Assembly: GCF_000005505.3 (NCBI RefSeq)
Contig: NC_016131.3
Span: forward strand, 55,475,355 to 55,539,354
Length of the DNA: 64,000 nucleotides
Origin: Brachypodium distachyon
Taxonomy: Eukaryota > Streptophyta > Magnoliopsida > Poales > Poaceae
Reading direction: 5' to 3'
This document shows positions 34,326 through 44,624 of this stretch, piece after piece. Position numbers and translations under genes: made by a program. Numbering within the stretch: position 1 is the first letter of the stretch; each line of letters begins with the position of its first letter. The notes beneath the pieces were generated by a model, which did not search any database, was not told where the DNA came from, and saw only the letters and a list, made by a program, of their open reading frames with translations.

Positions 34326-34813
34326 TTACTTTCTTGTCTAAGGTACTGAGTGTCTATTTATCTGATATTGTACACATCCTCTCTGGCTGCATTGACTTAC
34401 TTTGTTTTGTGCGCAACTGCGCATATAAACTTATGCAGGAAAATGGGGTAACATAATCCACCACACGCGTTGTACAGTTCACTGTGTTGAAGTTAAAACA
34501 GGTTAGCTGGACCTATGTATCATAATGCCTGACCATAGTGGCAACTGATTTATTTGGAGCTTTTTCCTTCTGCTGTGGCTCTTTAGGGAATTTTATTTGG
34601 CCATATTTGGTTCCTGTACTTAATTTCCTTTGTTCATTCGGCCAGCTGGAGTTTCCCTCATCCAGAGTGTTCATTACTTTGTCATCTAAGTTGCGGCTGC
34701 TGTATGTGTTAACCTGTGCTGAGACTATCTGTACTGTGCCTCTACATTTGGCTCCGTGTGATCAACAGAAACACATGTTGCAGTTTATAATGTGTACCAT
34801 CTATTTTTGGCAG

Positions 34814-34951
34814 GTAAAAAAATCTTGGATGATCTCAGGGCAGTGCATATATCTGTGATGAAACCACATGATGGTAAAGCTGTTTACTCGGTTTCTTTCA
34901 TTATGGGTTATGGCACGTGAGCAACCAAATCATGCAAATCTTGTTACAGTG
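34814..34951 (+). other. Exon-like segment of an unrecognised gene
   Basis: Between a good acceptor (tttttggcag) and donors (ATG|GTAAAG at 34873 or GTG|GTATGT at 34951), one frame reads KKILDDLRAVHISVMKPHDG and on to VYSVSFIMGYG before a stop. The balanced composition looks coding. It may belong with the exon at 31411 and the fragment at 32520. Confidence 0.3.
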
Positions 34952-35031
34952 GTATGTATTCTTCTACATTTTTTCATTTTATTTTCTGTCATATTTAATC
35001 ACCTTCAGCAGACATGTTATTCTGCAAACTA

Positions 35032-35272
35032 CTCCCTCCATTTCACAAAGGTTGGCGTATTTTGTGTCGTTAAGACAAGGCTTTGACCAATAATAACTCT
35101 ATTAATATGTGTTTTTACATACATGAAATTTATATCAATAAATTCATCTTTAAAAGTTCTTTCTAATAATCATGATTTTGTATCATATATGTTACATATT
35201 AATAGTGTAACTCTTGGTCAAACCCTTGTCTTAACGAAACAAAATACGCCAACCTTTGTGAAATGGAGGGAG
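35032..35272. mobile_element. Stowaway-type MITE with long terminal inverted repeats
   Basis: The left end CTCCCTCCATTTCACAAAGG then ttggcgtattttgt is inverted almost perfectly at the right end (acaaaatacgccaa, CCTTTGTGAAATGGAGGGAG). TA on both sides; 241 bp. Confidence 0.9.
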
Positions 35273-35279
35273 TAATGAA

Positions 35280-36980
35280 TAACGATAACATAGTTGCCAG
35301 CTCATATAGAATCGAAGCCTCACCATGCTTCTCTTTTGTTGTTTTTGGTTAGCGATGATTGTGGACTTAATCTTTATTTATTTAACAATATTTGATTAAT
35401 GATGTTGTGTTATGACACTCATCTAACGTGTTACCTTATTTTCTCCTTTCACGTAGGTCTGTGTATGTGTGTTACCCGTAGAACCATACATCTTTTAGGA
35501 TCACTGACTCCTATTATTCTTGCTGTTTGCAAACATCAAGGGTGTTGATTGTAACCTATGGATGAAAGAACTGTCACATAAACTGAAATATATGCAGTCT
35601 AGATACAGTTGATTTTGTTGACTCACAAAAACCATATGAACTCTGGATCTTTATTTACTCAATGTGAATCACCTATTAGTTTACACAAAGGTGTGCTAAT
35701 AAACATAATTGTGATTCAGCAAGCTCCTGTAAGTCATTTCCACATTTTGGCCGTGCCTTTATATGATTTACCATGCCAGTGGTTGAGTAACTACTTTAAG
35801 CAGCTCTAGAGATATGGAGTTTTGATAATTCTGGTCTGCTATCTCTTTCCTTTTTGTATATGCATAAGTAGATTTCTTTATCTCTAATATTATGGCAGCA
35901 CATACATTAGTTACTTTGTTTAGAATGCCACACCAACTAATGGCAGTGGCTAGTATATAAGCTCGGTAGCACAATCAGAAATATATCAGAAGCATCTGAT
36001 TAAAATGTGGCTATTGGCCAGAAGTTCAGTATCATGTTTGACACAAGGAATCTATGCGCTTTGGAGAATCAGTAAGGTTTGTCTGATCTAATGTATAAAC
36101 AAGTCAGATTGCTTCTTGGGTTTTCATTGCCACAATTTCAAAGTAAGCAGTATAATTTGACAGGATATGGAAGTAAGAAAGGAATTTAACTTATAACTGA
36201 TATTCTTCCTTTTATGTTGTCACTGGCTAAATTACCATGCTCTCAAGGTATCCGGGCTTCATAGTGTTTTGTTTCAACTGATTGTTGTCCCGTTAATCAC
36301 CTGTTGTTATTTACCTTGATTGTGGTTTCTTTACCACAACTTGTCCAAATTAGTTTTTGTGTTGGCTACAAAGGTGAATACTCACTTCGTATATTCTGTT
36401 GTAAAGAGCAGTACTATTTATTAGGATGGCTATGTTCTGCAGAAGTTCTGAATGCATTAAACATAAGATAACCAGAAATTGATGTTATTTCTTGTATGCT
36501 GGGTGTCAAAGAAGTTTGGTTAGACTTGGATCACAAAGATCTGCTTTATTTCTTGAGAGAGAGGAACCAATTAGGCATCCATAATACCTGGCACAGAAGT
36601 AGTAGATCAGTTGTAGTGCTACAAAGCAATACAAACCTATGCTATTGATTCCATCCCGCAAGTAGTTGCTATTTGAGGAACGGAAACAGGTGATTACACT
36701 AAACATTTCTTTGCCTTATATCTGGCTGAAACTTCTGTGATAGTAATAGATGCTGGTCGTCTTCAACTAATTTACATTGCAATAGTCGCTAGGAATTGTT
36801 TGAAGACTGAATTCTAGTTTAAAAAGGAATATGTTTGATAGACTGAGTTGTGTTTGATCAAATTATATATCTGTCTCATCAGTACATGAAATTATATTGT
36901 GTTGGGCATAAATTTTACCAAGATCCAGTTTGTTGTTATGTTCAAACTAATTAGCTGCTAGAACTCGTGTCTCAGATTGT
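35280..36980. other. AT-rich intergenic or intronic DNA, no gene
   Basis: No coding frame, MITE ends or retroelement motif recognised. It may be intron of the decayed gene proposed for 31.4-41.8 kb. Confidence 0.35.
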
Positions 36981-37164
36981 CTTCTGTTAAAGAAATTTTG
37001 ACCAAGAAAGTACCCTGAACAACATCAACGCAACTAAAATGTGTTTGACAAACAAGTTACATAGTATAATGATAGTTTACCCAAGGGACAAAACGACATT
37101 TATTTGTATGACAGACATAGAACGGTATCATTGTCCATACGATTTCCTCTAAGGCATGTTGCCT

Positions 37165-38067
37165 TCAGCCCATAAGGTATTTCATGTAGCATCCGTCGAT
37201 CGCCTTCTGTAGCATAGCGCGGTATTCAATAGTAGTGACTGCCATGTCCATCTCGTTACACACGAGCTGGACTATGTTTTCGACGTTCCTTGGATTGAGG
37301 ATATCCAGTGCGAGGTCTAGAATCTTCTGTTGCAGAACGTGATCACGGATTGATAGTGCACGAAGCACACAAATGCTCACATTGTCCACATCCGGGTCAG
37401 CCTTGATGGTCGACCCGAGCTGCCTCAGACGATCAAGAACTGTTATCACATTGTTGATATGCAGAGGTGGTGTCTGTGCGAGGAAGTTGCGGTACGCTTT
37501 TGCCATGGCACATGCAAAGCCCAGAAGAAACGGTGATAACGATAATAGGGCATTGGCACATGCACACACTACGTCGGTATAGGGTGACGTTAGCAGTGAG
37601 ATGAAGGCCACAACACATCTCACGTCATTGACATGGCCGGGCAAGCGGGGGAGGCTTGCGCATAAAATCTTCAGTGCACCTTGCTGCGCCTGGATCGTCA
37701 ATGTTCTCAGATCTACTGGGTCACGTAAAATGTACCCAAAGGCCTCATCCTCCCAACAATGGTCTATGGCTTTTAGGGCATCGTGGTGAGCAAGAGGATC
37801 CATCATACGGGCATCAATGATGGATGATCTTATAGCCTTCAAGGTGTTGCGCGCTACACGGTTGATTGTGATGTTGTTGTGGGACTGGCACAAAATGGAG
37901 GAGAGGCTGGCAATAAGGCGACGCAACTGCATGGCATCCGGGCGGGACACACCCCTGGTGAGGAGCACCATAGTGCGGTTCATGGCGGGGATCGTACTAA
38001 CGTTGTCACCAAGCTCAAGGGTCGATGCGATCATCGAGAACTCGCTACATTGTGACATATGCTCCAT
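37165..38067 (-). CDS. Intronless coatomer beta (beta-COP)-like truncated protein
   Basis: A 300-aa ORF starts at the ATG at 38067 (MEHMSQCSEFSMIAST). The central and C-terminal parts resemble the N-terminal HEAT/adaptin region of coatomer beta: VVCACANALLSLS, VITVLDRLRQLGS, ICVLRALSIRD and LDLALDILNPRNVENIVQL, ending EYRAMLQKAIDGC. Authentic beta-COP is about 950 aa, so this covers only a portion, and key stretches have diverged. Intronless structure suggests a retrocopy or retro-derived gene that was later duplicated in inverted orientation. A TATATA motif lies at about 38240-38248, some 175 bp upstream. Whether it makes a working protein is unknown; an RNA role is also possible given the inverted partner. 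Confidence 0.65.
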   Translation of the reverse strand: MEHMSQCSEFSMIASTLELGDNVSTIPAMNRTMVLLTRGVSRPDAMQLRRLIASLSSILCQSHNNITINRVARNTLKAIRSSIIDARMMDPLAHHDALKAIDHCWEDEAFGYILRDPVDLRTLTIQAQQGALKILCASLPRLPGHVNDVRCVVAFISLLTSPYTDVVCACANALLSLSPFLLGFACAMAKAYRNFLAQTPPLHINNVITVLDRLRQLGSTIKADPDVDNVSICVLRALSIRDHVLQQKILDLALDILNPRNVENIVQLVCNEMDMAVTTIEYRAMLQKAIDGCYMKYLMG

Positions 38068-38237
38068 ATGCACGCCAAAGATCGCTTCAAGGTGTTATGC
38101 TAACCTTGATATTTGTACAAGATAGAAGATCCTAAACTTTGTTGGTTGCAGCTATGAGACACTTTGGGTTTGGGGGTGTATTGTCGGTAGATGCTAGCAA
38201 GCTTATTTCTTGGGTGATTGCAAATGCAGATGGATGG

Positions 38238-38250
38238 CTTTATATAGCGT
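38238..38250 (-). promoter_or_regulatory. TATA box of the left beta-COP-like copy
   Basis: The minus strand reads GCTATATAAAG, a strong TATA match, about 175 bp upstream of the ATG at 38067. Confidence 0.5.
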
Positions 38251-38339
38251 GTACCACCAACATATATATTGGCAATAAGTAACTCTGAGTAATAGGAATG
38301 TTATAAGTGGCCAATCTTAACTCAAATGGAAATATGTCC

Positions 38340-38475
38340 GAGTTAATTGATTTCTTGACTAACTCCAAGAGATATCTATCTGAGTTAATTGATTTCCTTA
38401 CTAACTCCAAGAGATATCTATCTGAGTTAATTGACTTCCTGACTAACTCCAAGAGATATCTACCTAAATTAGTTG
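38340..38475. repeat. 42-bp direct repeat, about three copies
   Basis: The unit begins agttaattgatttc and contains ccaagagatatctatctg; three near-identical copies and a partial fourth lie upstream of the TATA box of the left arm. The right arm has only one diverged copy, so expansion happened after the inverted duplication. Because 42 is a multiple of three, a short repeat ORF (ELVRKSINSDRYL units) is open, probably by chance. Confidence 0.85.
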
Positions 38476-39190
38476 ACTTCTAACCCGACCGTTACCATAC
38501 CCGGTATGTTGTACCCTAATAACATATCTTCTCTCCTGGAAAAGATTTTGTTTGAGTTCAATTCACACAGTGTGCTTGAACACATCATTGAGGGGAACCC
38601 ACATGGTGGAAAATTCTTAAGCCGGTTTCCACAAATCGCAAGTACCGGTAGATGCCACGGTGTGGGTTAGAATTATGAGATTTTGTATGCCATCAAGATC
38701 ACACCACCATCCTCAAACAAGTGTATTAATAGTTCTTTCGTACAAGGGCACCATGGAACTTACCGAAGAAGCTCACATGAAAAATATTGTACAAGCAATT
38801 CTAAAAAGAGGATATTGTACAAGTGCAAGCCCTGTGAATCAAGCTTGTGTAGGTGGTTGAACTGAAGTTCGTCAGGAAGTCAATTAACTCGGATAGATTT
38901 CTATGGGAGTTAAGATTGACCACTTATAACATTGCTATTACTCCGAGTTACTTGTTTCCTATATATATATATGATGCCGTTTTATGTTTGGCGACAAAGT
39001 TTAGTATCATAGCTACAACCAATAATTGTATCATAGCTATATATATCTGACCACTTATATGCTGTTTTATGATAGCCAACAATACATCTCCGACCCTAAA
39101 TTGTATCATAGCTACAACCAATAAAGTTTAGTATCTAACTATCTTATACAAATATCAAGGTTAGCATAAGACCCTGTAGAGATCTTTGGC

Positions 39191-40090
39191 GTGCACATGG
39201 AACTTAAGTCACCATGTATTGAGTTCTCGGTGGTCACATCCACCTTTGAGCTTTGTGACAGAGTTACTAGGATCTATGCTATGAACCACATTATAGGGCT
39301 CCTCACCAAGGGTGAGTCCTCTCAAGTGTCACGCAGTTCCATTGACTTATTGCCAGCCACCCCTTCATTTATGCCAGTCTCATAACAATATTATAATCAA
39401 CCGTGCAGCCCGTAACACCTTGAAAGCGATAAGAGTATCCATCATGCACGCATGATGGATCCCCTTGCTTACTGCAATGCCTTGAAGCCATACACCACAG
39501 TTGGGCGGACCTGGACTTTTGGGTACATTAATGTTACACGGTACATCTTAGATCGTTGACGGTCCAGGCACAACAAAGTGCACTAAATAATTTATGAGCA
39601 TGCCTCCCTCGCTTGCTCGAGCATGTCAATGACGTGACATGTGTCGTGGGCTTCATCTAATTGCTAAGGTAGCCACACACTGACGTAGTGCGTGGATGTG
39701 TTGATGCCCTATTGTTATTGTCCTCATTTGTGCTTGGCTTTGCATGTGCCATGGAAAAAACCTACTGCACCTGCTTCGCACACACACCACCTCCGCAAAT
39801 TGACAACATAATAACTGTTCTTGATTGTGTATGACAGCTCAGCTTGGCCATCATGGCCGACTCAGACGTGGATGTGACCGTTTGTGTGCTTTGTGCAATA
39901 GCAGTCTATGATCATGTTTTGTAACTGAAAATTCTGAACCTTGCAGTGGATATCCTCACTCCATTGAACGTCGAACACACGATCCAGCACCTGCGTAATG
40001 AGATGGATGCGACGGTCTCTACTGTTGAATGCCGCGCTAAGCTAGAGAAGGCGATCAATGCATGCTACAACAAATACCTTATGGGCTGAT
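39191..40090 (+). pseudogene. Decayed beta-COP-like copy (right arm)
   Basis: Starts MELKSPCIEFSVVTSTFELC, the counterpart of the left-arm N-terminus, and its DNA can be followed to the shared end TACCTTATGGGCTGA at about 40073-40088. Stops and indels appear from about 39385 onward. Same leader sequence as the left copy. Not coding as it stands. Confidence 0.8.
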
Positions 40091-40978
40091 GTCAACATGC
40101 CTTGGAGGAAATCGTAAGGACAATGATGCCGTTTTATGTTTGTGGCATACAAATTAATGCCGTTTTATCTTTTGAACAAACATTCATCGTATTTTTTAAC
40201 TTGTTTGTCAAACGCATTTTAGTTGCTAGTTGTTGTTTTGAATAGTTTCTTGGTCAAAATCTCTTGAACAAAAGCCAAGCTGATTCCCATGTTTGAGCAT
40301 TGAGTACAGAGCTGCAATTGCATCTCAAGATCAGCATATGGCTATAGTGTGTGAGGATGCGTATTGATTGTGGTTGCCTCATCTTCTACCTAAATGTTCC
40401 ACAAGATGTGTGGTGGGTATCTCATTTAGGATTGCTAAGCTTTGTGCAGGGAAATGTTTCCTCAATTGCTCAAAATAGTCTTTCTGACTGCCTATTGAGG
40501 GAATGGTTTCCTCGATATGTTTGGTTAAGTTCAGTGGAAATAAATTCCATTTGCTGAATAAGATAGTCCACATTTATCACCAGAATCCTAAATGGTTAAG
40601 GATATAAACCATAAGTTGATTACCAGGAGTGTAATCAATGGGACATCAGCACAACTTCCATTTCCGGCTCTTTTAGTCTGATCCCATGCAGAGCTACAGG
40701 CCCTCTTCTTTCCATTTGGCATTGTCTATTCGTTTCATTTAAGATTGTTTATTCTAAGTTGTAGTCCACCCTAGATTTTTTTATTATTCACCAGTGCCGT
40801 TAATTTCAAGCTCTTCATGCTGTTATATTTAGAGATCTCTTACATTTAGCCTTCAATTCATTACATTCCTTGTTTTAGTTCAAAGGAAGAAACTGTATAC
40901 TTTGTTTTTCTTCTTTGACCAAACCACACCATGTATTTGTTCCTGAGAGGCATCCGTCTTGTTCTTTGTTGTTAATTA

Positions 40979-41135
40979 CAGGATCTGTCATCGCAGGTAA
41001 AAATGGCTTCTTTCTCATGCTCAGCTCCAGCGTGTATCCTTTCTGCCAATTCCTATTTATCCCTTCCTTTGATTTTTCCATTTGTTTTCTTGATCAGTGC
41101 TCAGGGTCAAGATTGCCCTCTAGTCACGTGCAGGT
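40979..41135 (+). other. Two possible micro-exons
   Basis: Short segments are framed by good splice signals: ttacag|GATCTGTCATCGCAG|gtaaaa, and gatcag|TGCTCAGGG through CACGTGCAG|gttagt. In frame they read DLSSQ and CSGSRLPSSHVQ. On their own they are weak; they are interesting only together with the terminal exon-like frame at 41720. Confidence 0.2.
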
Positions 41136-41462
41136 TAGTGGGTGCAAAGTTTTTTCGTTATTACTCTATCTTTAACACTGATTGAGTTTCAGTATATAAC
41201 TCTGAGCTTTCGCTAAGCCAAAATTGTAAGGTATTCGTTGGGTTCTGAAACCTATATCAGATAACGAGGAAAGTCTGATGTCTTCTATTTTAGGTTTATT
41301 TATCGTCGATTTAGTATGCATGTTTTTCTAATTGTCGTCGCACGAATTCTTCTGAATAAAAATTTCTCTATACATTTGGCAAGTTTTATCAATGCTTCAG
41401 CTTCAATTGCACACAACTTTCTTTCCATGAGCACCCTGTAGTTATGTTGGAATTATATACTA

Positions 41463-41587
41463 CTACCTCCGTTCCATAATTCTTGTCTCAAATTTGCCCA
41501 AAAATGGATGCATCTATTCCTAAAAAGTGTCTAGATACATTCTTGTTCTTGTCTCAAATTTCGACAAGAATTATGGTACGGAGGGAG
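41463..41587. mobile_element. Stowaway-like MITE
   Basis: CTACCTCCGTTCCATAATTC on the left, inverted as AATTATGGTACGGAGGGAG on the right, with TA flanks. The interior matches the caaatttg/gatgcatctatt family seen at 29217. Confidence 0.85.
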
Positions 41588-41719
41588 TATATTGGTATTT
41601 ATTTCCAAATTTGTGTCATATTATCTTTCTACGCATGCTGCTTATGCCCCTGTGCACCAAAATGTATGTGTGATACGAGTTCCCGTGGCAACACATGGAG
41701 TATCATCTAGTTTTTTTAG

Positions 41720-41824
41720 GGAGGTGTATCATCTAGTTTTACAATGCAAAGCTCAACTAAAACCAGCGCTCCATCGACTAAGGCTGCATTTTGCACTGCA
41801 GATATTTCTCTGCCAACAGACTGA
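41720..41824 (+). other. Terminal exon-like frame
   Basis: After ttttttttag an open frame of 34 codons reads GGVSSSFTMQSSTKTSAPST and ends ISLPTD before TGA. It is Ser/Thr-rich, plausible as a C-terminus, not recognised. Confidence 0.2.
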
Positions 41825-42600
41825 GCATAAGACACGTTCTCAATTTCTGGGTGCATATAGACAATCTGAGATTACGAAAAGTGCTGTTGGAAGTCGTTGA
41901 GGACATATTTCGGTTGTCGTAGATGTCGTAATATATCTCGTTACTGTTGTTGTGTGTCTAATGATATGGCAATTCGCTAAATCTCTTGTAATCTCCAGTG
42001 CTCTAGTGCTCAGTTCTGTTGGTGCAATCTTTTTCTGAGCATAAATACATTTCCGGTATCTTCAGTGATCTAGTGCTCGGTTCTGTTGATGCAATCTTTT
42101 TCTGAGCATAATTACATTTCCGGAACCCGTCAATGGATTCTTTGTTCAACGACAGAGCCCTAACACCTAAATGGCAGATCTACCGCAAAAACCTACGACA
42201 AACAACACATCCACGTTCCGGATGTCAAATACTAAAAGACGAAACACCTCAAGCCGTAATAGGAAATGTCATCGACACCCATCCTCGCGCGTGATTGAAA
42301 ACTTCCGGATGTCGGATACTAAAAGACTTGCCACGGACGCCGCGAGCAGCTTTGACAGAAGTTTCTGGAATAGTTTCTCTGCAATCCAGACAAGAATCAA
42401 TAGTTGAGCAAATGACATAAATAAACAGTTGTCGCAGAAAAATATATACGGAGTACTTCAGAAACCAACATTGTTCCTAATTTTCGGAATATAACCCATA
42501 GGATAGCCACGTGGCGGCGTGTGGGTTGCTAGACTGGTAGCCGCTTTACATGTGTGGATCGCGTATAGAGCTCGAGTGACCGATTCCTGTGGTAGATCAA
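41825..42600. other. Intergenic with short direct repeats
   Basis: A unit of about 63 bp containing gcaatctttttctgagcata is tandemly repeated at about 41996-42122. A second motif, ttccggatgtc followed by atactaaaagac, occurs at 42216 and 42302. No gene seen. The last part upstream of 42924 is presumably the transporter promoter. Confidence 0.5.
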
Positions 42601-42923
42601 CTTCTAATAGCTAGCCAGTGATCGATCTATATACTACCGCTATGGATGGACTTGGCCGCGAGAAGCGCGCGCCCGGTCATCAAGCCGTTGTGGATTACTG
42701 CAATATGGGATTCGATAAGATCGATCAACCTATATGGATAAGAGGTGCCAGCCGATCGAGCTATATACTCGCGCGTACGTGTTTATCTGTGGGCAAAGCC
42801 ATAACTAACATTATTCTGCTGCATGCCAGAGTTCTATATGGATAAGCGGTTTTAACCAGATCTAGTTCTGGCAGGCGAAGAGAATTCCAGCCAAAGAGGT
42901 GTACCGTGTCCGTATAGCTTGGC

Positions 42924-44537
42924 ATGGGAGAGGATGAGGAGCAGAGGAAGAATGGCAGCGATGTGGATGAGGGGAGGAAGAAGAAGAACAAGTACGCCGT
43001 GGCCTGCTCCATCATCGGCTCCATCATCTCCATCCTCATGGGCTACGGTATAATTCATCAACTCAATTCATCTGGATAAATAAATAAGATGTAGTAGCAC
43101 GCAGTAATCCAATATATCCATAATATTGATCCATGTTAATTCCCAGACACGGGCGTGATGAGCGGCGCGATGCTGTTCATCAAGGAGGACCTCAAGACGA
43201 ACGACACCCAGGTACAGGTCCTGGCGGGGATCCTCAACGTGTGCGCGCTGGCGGGTTCCCTCACCGCGGGCCGCGTCTCGGACCTCGTGGGCCGCCGCCG
43301 GACCATCTCGCTGGCGGCCTGCATTTTCCTGGCAGGCTCCGTCCTCATGGGCCTCTCCCCCAACTTCGCCACGCTCCTGGCCGGCCGCTGCGTGGCCGGC
43401 GTGGGCGTCGGCTACGCGCTCATGATCGCGCCCGTCTACGCCGCCGAGATCGCCTCCGCCGACATCCGCGGCTCCCTCACCTCGCTCCCGGAGATCTGCA
43501 TAAGCTTCGGGATCCTCATCGGCTACGTCGCCAACTACTTCCTCGCCAAGCTGCCGCTCGTCTACGGCTGGCGCACCATGCTCGGGCTCGGCGCGCTCCC
43601 GAGCGCCGCGCTCGCGCTCGGCGTGCTCGCCATGCCGGAGTCGCCCCGGTGGCTCGTCATGCAGGGCCGGGCCGACGAGGCGCTCGTCGTCCTCAACAAG
43701 GTGTGCGACGACGGAGCCGAGGCTGAGGTCCGGCTCACCGAGATCAAGGCCGCCGCTGGGGGCGGCGGCGGTGGCAGTGGGAAGGGCGTGCTGAAGGAGC
43801 TGTTCGTGCGCCCGACGCCGGCCGTGCGGCGCATCCTGGTGGCCGCCCTGGGCGTGCATTTCTTCCAACACCTTACGGGCATCGAGGCCGTGGTGCTCTA
43901 CAGCCCCCGGATCTTCAAGGCGGCCGGCATCGCCACCCGCAATGAGATCCTGGCGGCGACCATCGGCGTCGGGGTCACCAAGACGGTGTTCATCATGACG
44001 GCCATCCTGCTGGTCGACCGCGTGGGGCGGCGGCCGCTCTACCTGTCCAGCCTGGCCGGCATCGTGGCCTCGCTGACCTGCCTCGGGCTCGGCCTCACCG
44101 TCATCGAGCGGGCGGCGTCGTCGTCGTCTCCGGCGCCGGCGTGGGCGGTGGCGCTGGCCATCACGACGGTGTTCGCCTTCGTGGCGTCCTTCTCCGTCGG
44201 CGTGGGGCCCATCACGTGGGCATACAGCTCCGAGGTGTACCCGCTGCGGCTGCGCGCGCAGGGCGCCAGCGTCGGCGTCGCCACCAACAGGATCATGAAC
44301 GCCGGCGTGTCCATGACGTTCGTGACGCTGTACAAGGCGATCACCATCGGCGGGGCCTTCTTCCTCTTCGCGGGGCTGGCCGTGGTCGCGGCGGCATTCT
44401 TCTACTTCTTCTGCCCGGAGACGCAGGGCAGGCCGCTGGAGGACATCGAGGAGGTGTTCAGCACCGGCTGGCGCGCGCGGCAGCGGCACCATCGATCGTC
44501 GTCGTCGGTGCCCGACGACTGCAAGGGACGGCCATGA
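42924..44537 (+). CDS. PLT: Polyol/monosaccharide transporter (MFS sugar transporter, PLT type)
   Basis: Exons 42924-43047 and 43147-44537 join in frame (GY-G|D-TGVMSGA) to give 504 aa. The short charged N-terminus MGEDEEQRKNGSD is followed by the first membrane helix, then GRVSDLVGRRR after helix 2, PESPRWL after helix 6, VDRVGRRPLYL in the second half, and PETQGRPLEDIEEVF at the C-terminus. All are sugar-porter family signatures. Twelve membrane segments are expected at the plasma membrane. Closest in character are plant polyol/monosaccharide-H+ symporters; the substrate cannot be read from sequence. A Gly-rich insertion lies in the central loop (GGGGGGSG). The gene is intact, very GC-rich in the third codon position, and flanked by AT-rich DNA. 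Confidence 0.95.
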
Positions 44538-44624
44538 TCCACACACGAGATCTGCAGTTCCCGGCGCCGTAGATTCTCTCTAGCTAGGGCATTATGGACT
44601 AATTACGTTAAGTTATTTTTTTTA

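Larger units (their letters stand above)
36985..40277. repeat. Large inverted repeat carrying beta-COP-like genes
   Basis: The left arm (about 36985-38480) and right arm (about 38850-40277) are inverted, imperfect copies covering promoter, leader, coding region and 3' flank. Matching landmarks are ggtcaaaat at the outer ends, the common stop region TACCTTATGGGCTGA, atatcaaggttagcataa in the leaders, and cacttataacatt with gaagtcaattaactcgga near the spacer. The spacer is about 370 bp. The left arm keeps an ORF; the right arm has many stops. Confidence 0.85.

Noticed and set aside
38240..38452. Repeat ORF (ELVRKSINSDRYL units) upstream of the beta-COP-like gene
   Set aside because: Open because the 42-bp repeat is divisible by three; it lies across and upstream of the TATA box, so it is unlikely to be translated.
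43068..44546. Long minus-strand open frame of 492 codons opposite the transporter gene
   Set aside because: Shadow of a coding exon with very high GC at third positions; the translation is His/Arg/Asp-rich and has no family features.
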